From: Candidatus Marispirochaeta associata
GTDB taxonomy: Bacteria; Spirochaetota; Spirochaetia; JC444; Marispirochaetaceae
Reading direction: 5' to 3'
Assembly: GCA_001749745.1 (NCBI GenBank)
Contig: JWTM01000424.1
Span: forward strand, 62,001 to 126,000
DNA: 64,000 bases
Below the pieces are notes generated by a model. The model was given only the letters and a program-made list of their open reading frames with translations, did no database searches and was not told the origin of the DNA. Position 1 is the first letter of the stretch; each line of letters begins with the position of its first letter. Shown here piece after piece: positions 7,930 through 16,406 of the stretch. Both the position numbers and the translations under genes were made by a program.

Positions 7930-9696
7930 ATGGAACAGTTCCGACGAAACGCAACCTGCGGCGCTCTGACCGCCGCCGACGAAGGCAAAACCGTAACCCT
8001 GAACGGCTGGGTGCACCGTAACCGCGACCACGGCGGCGTGCACTTCATCGACCTCCGCGACCGCTATGGTCTTACTCAAATTGTTGTCGACGAGGACGCC
8101 GATTCCGCGGTCCGGGCCAGGGCTGCGGACCTCAAATTTGAATACTGCATCGCCGTCAGCGGTACCGTCCGCAAGCGCTTGAATCCCAATCCCAATATAC
8201 CTACCGGAGAGATCGAAGTGGCCGCCGATTCGGTGGAGGTCCTTTCACGCTGCGAGGTGCTCCCCTTCATGGTGGACGAGAAATCCGACGCCAAGGAGGA
8301 CCTCCGGCTGCGCTTTCGCTATCTGGATCTCCGCTCCTTCTCGATGCAGAAGAAAATGCGCCTGCGGCACGACGTTACCTTCGCGGTTAGAGAGTATCTG
8401 AACGGCGAAGGTTTTCTCGAGATCGAAACGCCGACCCTGATCAAATCGACCCCCGAGGGAGCCCGGGACTTCGTCGTCCCCTCCCGGCTCCATCCGGGGA
8501 AGATCTACGCCCTGCCCCAGTCGCCCCAGCTCTTCAAGCAGATCCTGATGGTCGGCGGCTGCGATCGCTACTTCCAGATCGCCCGCTGTTATCGCGATGA
8601 GGACGCCCGGGGGGACCGGCAGCTCGAGTTCACCCAGATCGACATCGAGATGAGCTTCGTTTCCAAGGACGACGTCTTCGCCGTGACCGAGGGGATGATG
8701 GCCCACGTCTTCAAGAAGGCGAAGGATATCGATCTGCCGCTGCCCTTTCCGCGGATCGGCTATCACGAGGCGATGAACCGCTTCGGCAGCGACAAGCCGG
8801 AGCTGCGCTTCGAGATGGAGCTTAAGGATTTCGCCCCCTTCGTTCCCGGCGCGGGTTTTCAGGTATTCGAGAGCGTGATTGCCTCCGGCGGGGCCGTAAA
8901 GGCGCTGGTTGCCAAGGGATGCGCCGGCTACTCCCGCAAGCAGATAAGCGAACTCGAGGATGCCGCCAAGACCTACGGCGCCAAGGGGCTCGCCTTCATG
9001 AAGGTTACCGACGAGGGGCTCGAAGGGGGAATCGCCAAGTTCTACGGCGAGAAGGCGGGAGAGATCCTGCCGGCCCTCGGCGCCGAAGCGGGGGACTTGC
9101 TCCTCTTCGTAGCCGCCGACTGGAGCACCGCCTGTAACTCCCTCGGCGCCGTACGACTCAAACTGGGCCGGAATCTGGGTCTGATCGACGAGAATGCATT
9201 CCGCTTCGCCTGGATCGTCGACTTCCCGCTCTTCGAGTGGAACGAAGATGAAGAGAAGTGGGATCCCGCCCACCATATGTTCACCATGCCCCAGGCTCAG
9301 TATCTGGAGAATATGGAGGAGCAGCCAGGAGAGGTGCGGGCCGACATGTACGACCTGGTCTGCAACGGCTACGAGCTTGCCTCGGGTTCGATCAGGGTCC
9401 ACGATCCGGAGATCCAGAAGCGGATCTTCAAGGTAGTCGGTTTCAGCGAGGAGGAGGCCCAGAAGCGCTTCGGATTCCTCCTGGACGCCTTTCAGTACGG
9501 ACCGCCTCCCCACGGGGGGATCGCCCCGGGACTCGATCGTCTGGTGATGATCATGGCCGGAGAGCAGTCGATCCGGGAGGTAATCGCCTTCCCGAAGAAC
9601 ACCGTAGGCATCTCCCCCATGGACGATTCCCCTTCGGTCGCCGATCCGGAGCAGCTCAAAGAACTCCATCTGCGAACGGTGATGCCGGAAGCGTAG
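7930..9696 (+). CDS. aspS: Aspartyl-tRNA synthetase
   Basis: Class II aminoacyl-tRNA synthetase that charges tRNA-Asp. Its 588 residues are the usual length of the bacterial type. Order: an N-terminal OB-fold anticodon-binding domain with LNGWVHRNRDHGGVHFIDLR; motif 1 region with FLEIETPTLIKSTPEGARDF; PQSPQLFKQ; motif 2 with ARCYRDEDARGDRQLEFTQ; the GAD insertion (about residues 300-410); and motif 3 with GGIAPGLDRLVMI. Whether it is discriminating (Asp only) or also charges tRNA-Asn cannot be decided by eye. The start is the first ATG of the conserved N-terminus, and no ribosome site is visible. Confidence 0.95.
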   Translation: MEQFRRNATCGALTAADEGKTVTLNGWVHRNRDHGGVHFIDLRDRYGLTQIVVDEDADSAVRARAADLKFEYCIAVSGTVRKRLNPNPNIPTGEIEVAADSVEVLSRCEVLPFMVDEKSDAKEDLRLRFRYLDLRSFSMQKKMRLRHDVTFAVREYLNGEGFLEIETPTLIKSTPEGARDFVVPSRLHPGKIYALPQSPQLFKQILMVGGCDRYFQIARCYRDEDARGDRQLEFTQIDIEMSFVSKDDVFAVTEGMMAHVFKKAKDIDLPLPFPRIGYHEAMNRFGSDKPELRFEMELKDFAPFVPGAGFQVFESVIASGGAVKALVAKGCAGYSRKQISELEDAAKTYGAKGLAFMKVTDEGLEGGIAKFYGEKAGEILPALGAEAGDLLLFVAADWSTACNSLGAVRLKLGRNLGLIDENAFRFAWIVDFPLFEWNEDEEKWDPAHHMFTMPQAQYLENMEEQPGEVRADMYDLVCNGYELASGSIRVHDPEIQKRIFKVVGFSEEEAQKRFGFLLDAFQYGPPPHGGIAPGLDRLVMIMAGEQSIREVIAFPKNTVGISPMDDSPSVADPEQLKELHLRTVMPEA

Positions 9697-9758
9697 CCGG
9701 CCAGACTCGCCTTGTTTCCACATTCTTCTCTTTGTATGTTATAGAGAGGAGAAACGAG

Positions 9759-10058
9759 ATGAACGAGACCGAAAAAGAACGCCTGAAGAAGAACATTAAC
9801 GAAAGCATAGATGCGGTGAACGAGAAGATCGAGGATCTCAAACTGCGCCGAGACGAACTGAGCGGACAGATGAAGCAGGAGCTCGAGAAGCGGATCGGCG
9901 AGCTGGAAGAGAAGCGTCAAGACCTCCTCTCCCGCTCCTCCGAACTCGGACACGCAGCGGGAGAAGCCGCCCGCAGCTTAGGCGACGGCCTTAAAGGGGC
10001 GCTGAAGGAGCTGGAACGGGGCGTTAGTTCCGCCTGGAAGGAGTTCTCCGGGAAGTAA
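9759..10058 (+). CDS. Small charged coiled-coil protein, function unknown
   Basis: 99 residues, almost entirely helical and very rich in Glu, Lys and Arg (KERLKKNINESIDAVNEKIE; LEKRIGELEEKRQDLLSRS), then a small Ala/Gly-rich amphipathic tail ending SSAWKEFSGK. No signal peptide and no recognised family; it resembles small phasin-like or stress-type coiled coils only in general character. GAGAGGAG at 9744-9751 fixes the start at ATG 9759. It lies 62 bases after aspS. A weak hairpin (GGGAA/TTCCC, 10050-10063) followed by TTATTTTAT overlaps its end and may terminate it. Confidence 0.6.
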   Translation: MNETEKERLKKNINESIDAVNEKIEDLKLRRDELSGQMKQELEKRIGELEEKRQDLLSRSSELGHAAGEAARSLGDGLKGALKELERGVSSAWKEFSGK

Positions 10059-10063
10059 TTCCC

Positions 10064-12058
10064 TTATTTTATCCGCTGACTGCCGAGGATCTTGATGATA
10101 TAGAGCTTGATGTAGGTCATCAACGCATCCTTGCGGCGGATCTTCTCGAAGGCCTCATGCTCCGAGAGCTGCCGGGCCATGTTTTCTATCCGCTCTAAAT
10201 CCGGCGGCTTGACCCGGAAGTTACGCTTAATGGAGCGGATAAAATCCCTGATCAGAGAGTTAACATCCTCCACCAGATTGGCCTTGGCCCGAGGGTCGTA
10301 GAGGGGATTCCATTTCTCGGCCAGCTGCTCTAAGGACTCGTTTATCGGCTTGTCGTTTCCCGCCACCTTGCGTTTCAGTCGCTCCAGGGCCTCCTTGTAG
10401 TTGAGGAGATCCTGTTTGCGAGTTTTGGCATCCCCGCCGCTTGCTGCAGTTGCCTCATCGGCCTCTGTGAAGGAGGGCTCCGAAAGAGAAGTCGATACGA
10501 AGCCCTCGCCCCGTTTCTTTTTTCTAATCTGTTTCTCACCGCCGCGGACGCTCTGTGTCCCCTGTCGGAATCCGGTGGCCAGGCCCCGGAAGAACTTGGC
10601 GATACCGACAAAGAGGGGGATCGTTTTCCAGAGGGGAACCTTGAACTTGGCGTCTTTGACGAGATCCTCCCGTTTTAGCTTCAAGACCTCGTCCAGGGGC
10701 TTGAGGGCATGATGCTCGGGATCGAACATCTCCTCGGTGCTCTTGGCAGCATCATAGCCGGGATTGGCGCTCTCCAGGGCCAGGAAGAGGAGTTCGAAGC
10801 GGAGCAGGCTGTAGAGCAGGGGATCCTCCTCCTTGAGTCTGCCTTCCAGATCGCGGATAAAGGCCTCGTCGCTCTTCATCTCCGGAGTCGTGCGGTAGTT
10901 CTGCAGCATCAGGGTAAAAAGATTCTGGTACTCCCGCTTGATCAACGCGCTCGCATCCCTCAGTTTCTTCAGGGTCAGGGGAATGATCAGCTCCCGGTGG
11001 ATGAAATACTCCTTGTTATTGGGCGTGCGTACCCGGACGATCTCCGGCAGCTCCTTATGATCCTCCGAGGTGGTGAGATTTCGCAGGTAGCCGTTCAAAT
11101 CGTCTAAGGAGAAGCGCTTCGAGAGGGGAACCCCGCTCTTATCCTTGAAGCTGTGGATATCGTTGAAGGTGAAGAAGTAAGGAGCGTTCCGGAAGCCTTG
11201 GCGCACCTGCTTTAGGGCGTTCTCCTTGTCTTTCTCCCGCTGGGAGATGCTCTTGTAGTACATGTTGTAGAGACCGAGCATGTAGGCCGACTGCATGTAG
11301 GCGTTCTCTAAGGCGGTGCGGTTGTTCTTCTTCTTGTACTCCTGGATCATCGAACTCGCCAGATGGGTCCAGAACTGGAAGGAGAAATCCGTCGGCTCCA
11401 GGAGGGAGGCTATGGCCGTGCGAGACTGGGTCAGCGCCTTTTGGAACATATCCTTCAGGCTCGCTTCCTTATTGCGGAAGATGCCCCGCATGCGGCTCTG
11501 CATATACTCGGCGTTGCGATGGGTATTCAGGTAGTTGCGGATCTTCTGCACCGAGTACTCCAGCATCTTGGTCTCCACCAGGGTCGAGGTGGTCAGGATG
11601 TTGGGAATCGTATCGGGGAAGGTCAGCTTGATAATCGACTGATCGTCCTTGCGCTTCAAAAGCTCCACGAATTCGGTCTTCACGTCGACAACGCTCATCG
11701 CCTCGTCGGGGATCTCGAATCCGGTACTCGAGAGGGAGGGGAAGGGTTCCTCCGCCTTCTGGTCGACCGCTTTAAAGAGTTTCTGGATCTCGTAGTAGTA
11801 GTACTTTGGGTAGAAGAGGGTCTTGATCCGGTTTTCCTGCTTCTCGAGGCCGATCACTTTCTTTGCGGCCAGCTCTTCGAGTCCCCGTTCGAGTACATCC
11901 TGTTCGCCCAGGCGCCGGTCGATATCCTCGCCTTCGCTGATCAGGCGTTCGATATACTTCTGGGCGTAGGCGAAGAAGGAGGTGAAATTAAAGCGCGGTT
12001 TCCCCATTCTGAGGGAATAACTGCGTACTATGGTGTTCAGATCGTACCGGCCGCCCAT
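10064..12058 (-). CDS. Large conserved-looking protein downstream of topoisomerase IV, function unknown
   Basis: 664 residues, mostly helical and charged, no signal peptide. A lysine- and arginine-rich low-complexity segment (GGEKQIRKKKRGEGF, about residue 520) separates a long N-terminal part from a helical C-terminus ending LYIIKILGSQRIK. One short hydrophobic stretch (KTIPLFVGIAKFFRGLATGF, about residue 495) could touch a membrane but is weak. I recognise no domain. The gene follows parC by 23 bases on the same strand, has its own GGAG ribosome site, and probably belongs to the parE-parC transcript, which hints at a role in chromosome maintenance or cell structure, unproven. Confidence 0.7.
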   Translation of the reverse strand: MGGRYDLNTIVRSYSLRMGKPRFNFTSFFAYAQKYIERLISEGEDIDRRLGEQDVLERGLEELAAKKVIGLEKQENRIKTLFYPKYYYYEIQKLFKAVDQKAEEPFPSLSSTGFEIPDEAMSVVDVKTEFVELLKRKDDQSIIKLTFPDTIPNILTTSTLVETKMLEYSVQKIRNYLNTHRNAEYMQSRMRGIFRNKEASLKDMFQKALTQSRTAIASLLEPTDFSFQFWTHLASSMIQEYKKKNNRTALENAYMQSAYMLGLYNMYYKSISQREKDKENALKQVRQGFRNAPYFFTFNDIHSFKDKSGVPLSKRFSLDDLNGYLRNLTTSEDHKELPEIVRVRTPNNKEYFIHRELIIPLTLKKLRDASALIKREYQNLFTLMLQNYRTTPEMKSDEAFIRDLEGRLKEEDPLLYSLLRFELLFLALESANPGYDAAKSTEEMFDPEHHALKPLDEVLKLKREDLVKDAKFKVPLWKTIPLFVGIAKFFRGLATGFRQGTQSVRGGEKQIRKKKRGEGFVSTSLSEPSFTEADEATAASGGDAKTRKQDLLNYKEALERLKRKVAGNDKPINESLEQLAEKWNPLYDPRAKANLVEDVNSLIRDFIRSIKRNFRVKPPDLERIENMARQLSEHEAFEKIRRKDALMTYIKLYIIKILGSQRIK

Positions 12059-12081
12059 TCTCGCTCCGTCTCTGCTCTCGT

Positions 12082-14076
12082 CTATTTAGCCGACTTTTTC
12101 GCGCCGCTTTTCTTCGACGCGGCTGTCTTTGATTTTAGCCCGCTTTTTCCATTATCACCAGTACTCATGCGGACGAATTTAATGCTCTTCGCCTCCTTGG
12201 CGGCCAGCCGAACGCCACCGGCCTTGACCCCCTTCACCATGTAATCGTCCAGGGCGAAGGTCTCCTGGAGGATCTTCATCCGCGGCCTGGGCTTGTAGGT
12301 GACGTTGACCCCTACATTCTCATGCTGGGTAGTCAGCTTGATCATCTTGGCGTCGTCGGGGATCAGGGTGTAGCCCCGATTGAGGATATACTGCTCGATC
12401 TTGGTCCGCTTCAGATAGGCAAAGTTGGTCTCCTTGTCGATGAAGATGCAGGAGAATACCAGCTTGGCCAGGCGCTCCTTTTCGGCGATCACGCAGGAGA
12501 GCATCCCGGTGTCGACGAAGAGCCGCTCCGGTACGTCTATAACCGAGTAGGCCCCGTTCTTGCGGATAACCAGGATTCTGTCGTAGGGGGAGACCTTGTA
12601 GAGAACCTTCCCGGTTTTGATCCCGTGGCCCAGATAGCCGGTATCGGAATCGTAACGGAGGTCAAGGTTGCGCTGAGCCGCCTCCCGGACGTCGACCTTC
12701 TCGAAGGACTTGATGGTCGACCGCCGCTCGTAATCGGCGCCGTGCTCCTCGATCAGACCGTCGATATAGCCCTCGGCGTAGGCGACGATGTTCTTCAGAT
12801 TCTTCCTGACCTCTTTTAACCGGGCTTCGAGCTCTTGGAGCTCTCGCTTGGCCTTCTCGATGTCGTAGAGGGAGATGCGGCGGATCGGAATCTTCAACAG
12901 CCGTTCCACGTCCTCGTCGGTCACCTCCCGGCCGATCTCATCCCTAAATGGCTCGAGGCCGGTATGGACCGCCTTGATCACCCCGGCGGCGCTCTTCTTG
13001 TCCTCGATGCGCTTGTAAATCCGCTCCTCGATGAAGATTCGCTCCAGGGTGCGGGCGTGGATCTTATCCTTGAGCTTCCCCTCCTCGATCTTCAGCTCCG
13101 CTTTGAGGATCTTGACCAGATGCTGGGCGTGGAAGGCGATGATCTCGGAGATCGGCATCAGGACCGGTTTGTTGTCGACGATGACTAAGGAGTTGACCGA
13201 GATCGAGGTCTCGCAGTCGGTAAAGGCGTAGAGGGCGTCGAGCACCTCCTGGGTGTGCACCCCCCGGGCCAGCTTGATCTCAATCTCCACCTCCTCGGCG
13301 GTATAGTCCGAGATAGAGGCGATTTTGAGTTTGCCCTTCCGTGCGGCGTTCTCCACCGAGCTGATCAGGGTATCCGAGGTGGTGCCGTAGGGGAGCTCCC
13401 GTACGACGATGCGCTTCGGATCGGAGGTGTCGAGCTTGGCCCGGACCAGGACCTTCCCCATCCCGTCCTGATAGTCGGTCACGTCGATAATCCCGCCGGT
13501 GGGGAAGTCGGGATAGAGGGTCTCTTTCTTATCGCGTAGAGCGCTACGGACCGCCTGGAGCACCTCGACGAAGTTGTGGGGCAGGATCTTGGTCGACATA
13601 CCGACCGCGATACCCTCGGCGCCCTGGATCAGCACCACCGGAGCCTTGGCCGGGAAAGTCAGAGGCTCCCGGTTCCGTCCGTCGTAGGAGTCCTCGAACT
13701 CGGTAATCTCCGGAAAGTAGAGCACCTTCTTGGCCAGGGGCATCAGCCGGCATTCGATGTACCGGGCCGCCGAGGCGGGATCGCCGGTGTAGATATTGCC
13801 GAAGTTTCCCTGCTTCTCGATAAAGAGGTCCTTGTTGGCCAGCACCACCAGGGCCGAGTAGATCGAGGCGTCCCCGTGGGGGTGGTACTTCATGCAGTGG
13901 CCGACCACGTTGGCCACCTTGTGGAACTTGCCGTCGTCCATCTCGAAGAGGGAGTGGAGGATGCGCCGCTGCACCGGTTTGAGGCCGTCCTCGATATGGG
14001 GAATGGCCCGGTCCTTGATAACGTAGGAGGCGTACTCGAGGAAGTTGGTGTTGAAGAGCTTCTGTACGTAGGCCAT
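12082..14076 (-). CDS. parC: DNA topoisomerase IV subunit A (ParC-like)
   Basis: DNA-cleaving subunit of a type IIA topoisomerase. The winged-helix region has GLKPVQRRILHSLFEMDDGKFHKVANVVG in pieces, HPHGDASIY, and the catalytic tyrosine Y106 in ASAARYIECRL. The tower and coiled-coil gate follow. It has 664 residues, shorter than E. coli ParC (752), and the C-terminal part after residue 480 is too short for a full six-blade beta-pinwheel. It ends in a Lys/Ser/Ala-rich tail. It starts within the stop codon of parE (one-base overlap, TAATG), so the subunits are coupled. Calling it ParC rather than GyrA rests on length, pairing with a ParE-like partner and the absent gyrase-type tail. Confidence 0.85.
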   Translation of the reverse strand: MAYVQKLFNTNFLEYASYVIKDRAIPHIEDGLKPVQRRILHSLFEMDDGKFHKVANVVGHCMKYHPHGDASIYSALVVLANKDLFIEKQGNFGNIYTGDPASAARYIECRLMPLAKKVLYFPEITEFEDSYDGRNREPLTFPAKAPVVLIQGAEGIAVGMSTKILPHNFVEVLQAVRSALRDKKETLYPDFPTGGIIDVTDYQDGMGKVLVRAKLDTSDPKRIVVRELPYGTTSDTLISSVENAARKGKLKIASISDYTAEEVEIEIKLARGVHTQEVLDALYAFTDCETSISVNSLVIVDNKPVLMPISEIIAFHAQHLVKILKAELKIEEGKLKDKIHARTLERIFIEERIYKRIEDKKSAAGVIKAVHTGLEPFRDEIGREVTDEDVERLLKIPIRRISLYDIEKAKRELQELEARLKEVRKNLKNIVAYAEGYIDGLIEEHGADYERRSTIKSFEKVDVREAAQRNLDLRYDSDTGYLGHGIKTGKVLYKVSPYDRILVIRKNGAYSVIDVPERLFVDTGMLSCVIAEKERLAKLVFSCIFIDKETNFAYLKRTKIEQYILNRGYTLIPDDAKMIKLTTQHENVGVNVTYKPRPRMKILQETFALDDYMVKGVKAGGVRLAAKEAKSIKFVRMSTGDNGKSGLKSKTAASKKSGAKKSAK

Positions 14077-15878
14077 TAGATCAGGTTCTCCATAATATAC
14101 TCCCGTCGCTCCGGGGTGTTCTTGCCCATGAAGAAGCCCAGGGTGTGGGTAATATTCTTGATCGATTTCAGGTTGACCTTAACCAGGCGGATATCCTCGC
14201 CGATGAACTGGCCGAACTCACGTGGAGAGATCTCGCCCAGACCCTTGAAGCGGGTTACCTCGGGACTCTTGATCTCCTCTAAAGCCAGGTTCTTCTCCTT
14301 CGGGGAGTAGCAGTAGCGGGTCTCCTTCTTGTTCCGGACTCGAAAGAGGGGGGTCTCCAGGATATAGATCCGCTCGGCCACGATCAGCTCCTCGAAGAAG
14401 GTCAGGAAGAAGGTCAGGAGCAGGTTGCGAATATGGAAGCCGTCGTGGTCGGCGTCGGTGGCGATTACCACCTTGGAGTAGCGCAAACCCTCGATATCGT
14501 TCTCGATCCCGAGGGCCATCATCATATTGTAGAGCTCCTCGTTTTTGTAGATGTCGGCCCGCTTCCGGGCGAACATATTCTGGGGCTTCCCCTTGAGGGA
14601 GAAGATCGCTTGGGTGTAGGGATCCCGGCTTGAGACCATCGAGCCCGAGGCGGAGGCCCCCTCGGTGATGAAGATCGTCGAGTCGTCCCCTTTCTTGTCC
14701 CCCAGGTGGTACTTACTGTCCTTCAGGTTGGGAATCTTGAGGGCGATCTTCTTGGCCGCCTCCTTGGCTTCCTTCTTGACCGCGTTCAGCTCTTTTCTGA
14801 GCTTCTCGTTAGAGATGATCTTATCCTCGAGCTTCTTGGCCGCCGGATTGTTCTTGTGCAGGAAGTCGACTACGCCCGATTTTACCTCACCCACGATCCA
14901 GCCGCGGATCTCGGTGTTCCCCAGCTTGTTCTTGGTCTGGCTCTCGAAGATCGGATTGGTCAGTTTAACCGCTATAGCCCCGGCGATTCCGTCCCGGACG
15001 TCGACGCCGGAGTAGTTCTTCTTGAAGAACTCGTTGACCCCTTTTAAGATTCCCTCCCGGAAGGCGCTCTGATGGGTTCCGCCGTCGGAGGTAAACTGGC
15101 CGTTGACGAAGGAGAAGTAGGTCTCGCCGTAGTTGCCGGTATGGGTAAAGGCGAACTCGATCCGGTCGCCCTTGCAGTAGGCCTCCTCATAAAGGTGTTG
15201 GTCCCCCACCTCAGCGGTTAGAAGGTCCTTGAGGCCGTTCTCGGAGAAGAACTTCTGGCCGTTGAAGGTCAGGGTCAACCCGGAGTTGAGGCAGGCGTAG
15301 TTCCAGAGGCGCTGTTCGATATACTCGACGTTGAACTCGTAGTCCCCGAAGATCTCCTCGTCGGGAACGAACTCGACTAAGGTGCCGTCCCTCGCCGTGG
15401 TCTTCCCCTTCTTCTCCTCTATCAGATCTCCCCGGGAGAAGACGGCCTTCGAGTATTTGCCTTCCCGGTGGCTGGTGACGGTGAACTCGGAAGAGAGGGC
15501 GTTGACCGCCTTGGTACCGACGCCGTTTAAGCCTACGGAGAACTGGAAGACCTCATCGTTGTACTTGGCCCCGGTGTTGATGATCGAGACGCAGTCTATC
15601 ACCTTGCCCAAGGGGATGCCCCGGCCGTAGTCGCGGACGGTGACCTTGTTCTTTTTAAGGCTGATCTCGATCCGTTTGCCGTGGCCCATGATGTACTCGT
15701 CGATGGCGTTGTCCACCACCTCTTTGACGAGGATGTAGATGCCGTCGTCCATGTTGGTGCCGTCGCCTAAGCGGCCGATGTACATACCGGTTCGTAAGCG
15801 GATGTGCTCTAAGGAGCTTAGGGTCTTTATCTTGCTTTCGTCGTAGACTGCCTGTTTCTTCGTCGCCTGTTTCGCCAT
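14076..15878 (-). CDS. parE: DNA topoisomerase IV subunit B (ParE-like)
   Basis: ATPase subunit of the type IIA topoisomerase. It has 600 residues, near the family norm. The GHKL ATPase domain has HIRLRTGMYIG, KEVVDNAIDEY (Mg/ATP Glu-Asn), VRDYGRGIPLG and VGLNGVGTKAVNALS. The transducer follows, then the TOPRIM metal site with ITEGASASGSMV and ATDADHDGFHIRNLLL, and a C-terminal RFKGLGEISPREFGQFI. First gene of the parE-parC-unknown protein transcript. A promoter candidate lies 48 bases upstream; the ribosome site (GGAACC) is weak. The start is the ATG before the conserved SSLEHIRLRTGMYIG. Confidence 0.9.
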   Translation of the reverse strand: MAKQATKKQAVYDESKIKTLSSLEHIRLRTGMYIGRLGDGTNMDDGIYILVKEVVDNAIDEYIMGHGKRIEISLKKNKVTVRDYGRGIPLGKVIDCVSIINTGAKYNDEVFQFSVGLNGVGTKAVNALSSEFTVTSHREGKYSKAVFSRGDLIEEKKGKTTARDGTLVEFVPDEEIFGDYEFNVEYIEQRLWNYACLNSGLTLTFNGQKFFSENGLKDLLTAEVGDQHLYEEAYCKGDRIEFAFTHTGNYGETYFSFVNGQFTSDGGTHQSAFREGILKGVNEFFKKNYSGVDVRDGIAGAIAVKLTNPIFESQTKNKLGNTEIRGWIVGEVKSGVVDFLHKNNPAAKKLEDKIISNEKLRKELNAVKKEAKEAAKKIALKIPNLKDSKYHLGDKKGDDSTIFITEGASASGSMVSSRDPYTQAIFSLKGKPQNMFARKRADIYKNEELYNMMMALGIENDIEGLRYSKVVIATDADHDGFHIRNLLLTFFLTFFEELIVAERIYILETPLFRVRNKKETRYCYSPKEKNLALEEIKSPEVTRFKGLGEISPREFGQFIGEDIRLVKVNLKSIKNITHTLGFFMGKNTPERREYIMENLI

Positions 15879-15925
15879 GGGGGTTCCGTATATTTCGTTT
15901 CTGTACGTGAAAATTGTCTAAACAG

Positions 15926-15955
15926 ATAATATCACAGAACCGGCAGGCGCTTCAA
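15926..15955 (-). promoter_or_regulatory. Candidate promoter of the parE operon
   Basis: Minus strand: TTGAAG (15955-15950), 18 bases, TATTAT (15931-15926). Predicted start near 15919, giving a leader of about 40 bases before the parE ATG. Confidence 0.5.
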
Positions 15956-15985
15956 ATAGTACGGTTAGGAGGGAAGAAGAGGGGT

Positions 15986-16026
15986 GGCCGCCCGCTTCGC
16001 TCGATGAAGAGGATTGAGGAGGATGG
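15986..16026. repeat. Palindromic repeat family, copy A (right arm only)
   Basis: Begins GGCCGCCCGCTTCGCTCGAT and runs on as GAAGAGGATTGAGG. It equals the right arm of the full repeat at 16142-16237 with two bases missing (CTTCGCTC for CTTACGCTC). Copies B-E occur elsewhere in the window. Confidence 0.8.
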
Positions 16027-16037
16027 GAAGAGGAAGG

Positions 16038-16070
16038 CATACGTAAGAGTGGGTAGGAATGTTACGTATG
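16038..16070. repeat. Inverted repeat with TACGTA core between repeat arms
   Basis: CATACGTAA (16038-16046) and its exact reverse complement TTACGTATG (16062-16070), 15-base loop. An analogous TACGTA-containing inverted repeat lies at 52365-52393, again between a right arm and a left arm of the palindromic repeat family. Confidence 0.65.
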
Positions 16071-16141
16071 GATCAGCCGGGAATGCTGCGGAGCTGTGGC
16101 CGGGAGGTCTCAATCTCCTGTGCATTCTTATCCGAGATTAT

Positions 16142-16237
16142 CCCCCTCATCGAGGTGAGCGTAAGCGAGCCGGGCGGCCAGATTTCTTAGCGGAAGAGGT
16201 AGGGCCGCCCGCTTACGCTCGATGAAGAGGATGGGGG
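16142..16237. repeat. Palindromic repeat family, copy B (complete)
   Basis: Left arm (CGAGGTGAGCGTAAGCGAGC then CGGGCGGCC), a 22-base centre (AGATTTCTTAGCGGAAGAGG), then the right arm (GGCCGCCCGCTTACGCTCGA, TGAAGAGGATGGGGG). The arms are imperfect inverted repeats. Copy C at 17574-17672 is nearly base-for-base identical through both arms and centre. No gene is visible in it. The gap 15879-16406 holds only these repeats, further inverted repeats and the leader of the next gene. Confidence 0.85.
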
Positions 16238-16294
16238 AGGATAGGGAAAAGAATAATGAAAGAGGGCGTCTCCTTCAGGGGTTTCCATTCTACC

Positions 16295-16368
16295 CTCCGC
16301 TTCCGGGCGGTCAAGGCCCGGGACAAGTCACGCCTGTGGCGTGAGCCTTGACCGCCCGCAAGGCGGAG
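16295..16368. repeat. Long nested hairpin upstream of the GxxExxY gene
   Basis: CTCCGC (16295-16300) and GGGCGGTCAAGGC (16305-16317) pair with GCCTTGACCGCCC (16345-16357) and GCGGAG (16363-16368). Inside lies a second perfect hairpin TCACGCC-TGT-GGCGTGA (16328-16344). There is no T run, so this is not a normal terminator; it could be a structured leader or a different short palindromic repeat. Confidence 0.7.
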
Positions 16369-16376
16369 ACGGTGGT

Positions 16377-16400
16377 CCTTCAGGAAAACCTGAAGGAGGT
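16377..16400 (+). promoter_or_regulatory. Hairpin that buries the ribosome-binding site of the GxxExxY gene
   Basis: CCTTCAGG (16377-16384), loop AAAA, CCTGAAGG (16389-16396). The Shine-Dalgarno AAGGAGGT is 16393-16400, so its first half lies in the 3' arm. A second complementary segment, CTCCTTCAGG at 16270-16279, can pair with CCTGAAGGAG at 16389-16398 and cover the site completely. Two competing folds are possible. Confidence 0.55.
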
Positions 16401-16406
16401 TTAAGC

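Noticed and set aside
8245..9723. A 492-codon open frame on the minus strand opposite aspS
   Set aside because: It is the antisense of a strongly conserved synthetase in G/C-rich codons; its product has no domain and it has no ribosome site. The same holds for the minus frames at 8-1054, 2468-2866 and 3266-3844.
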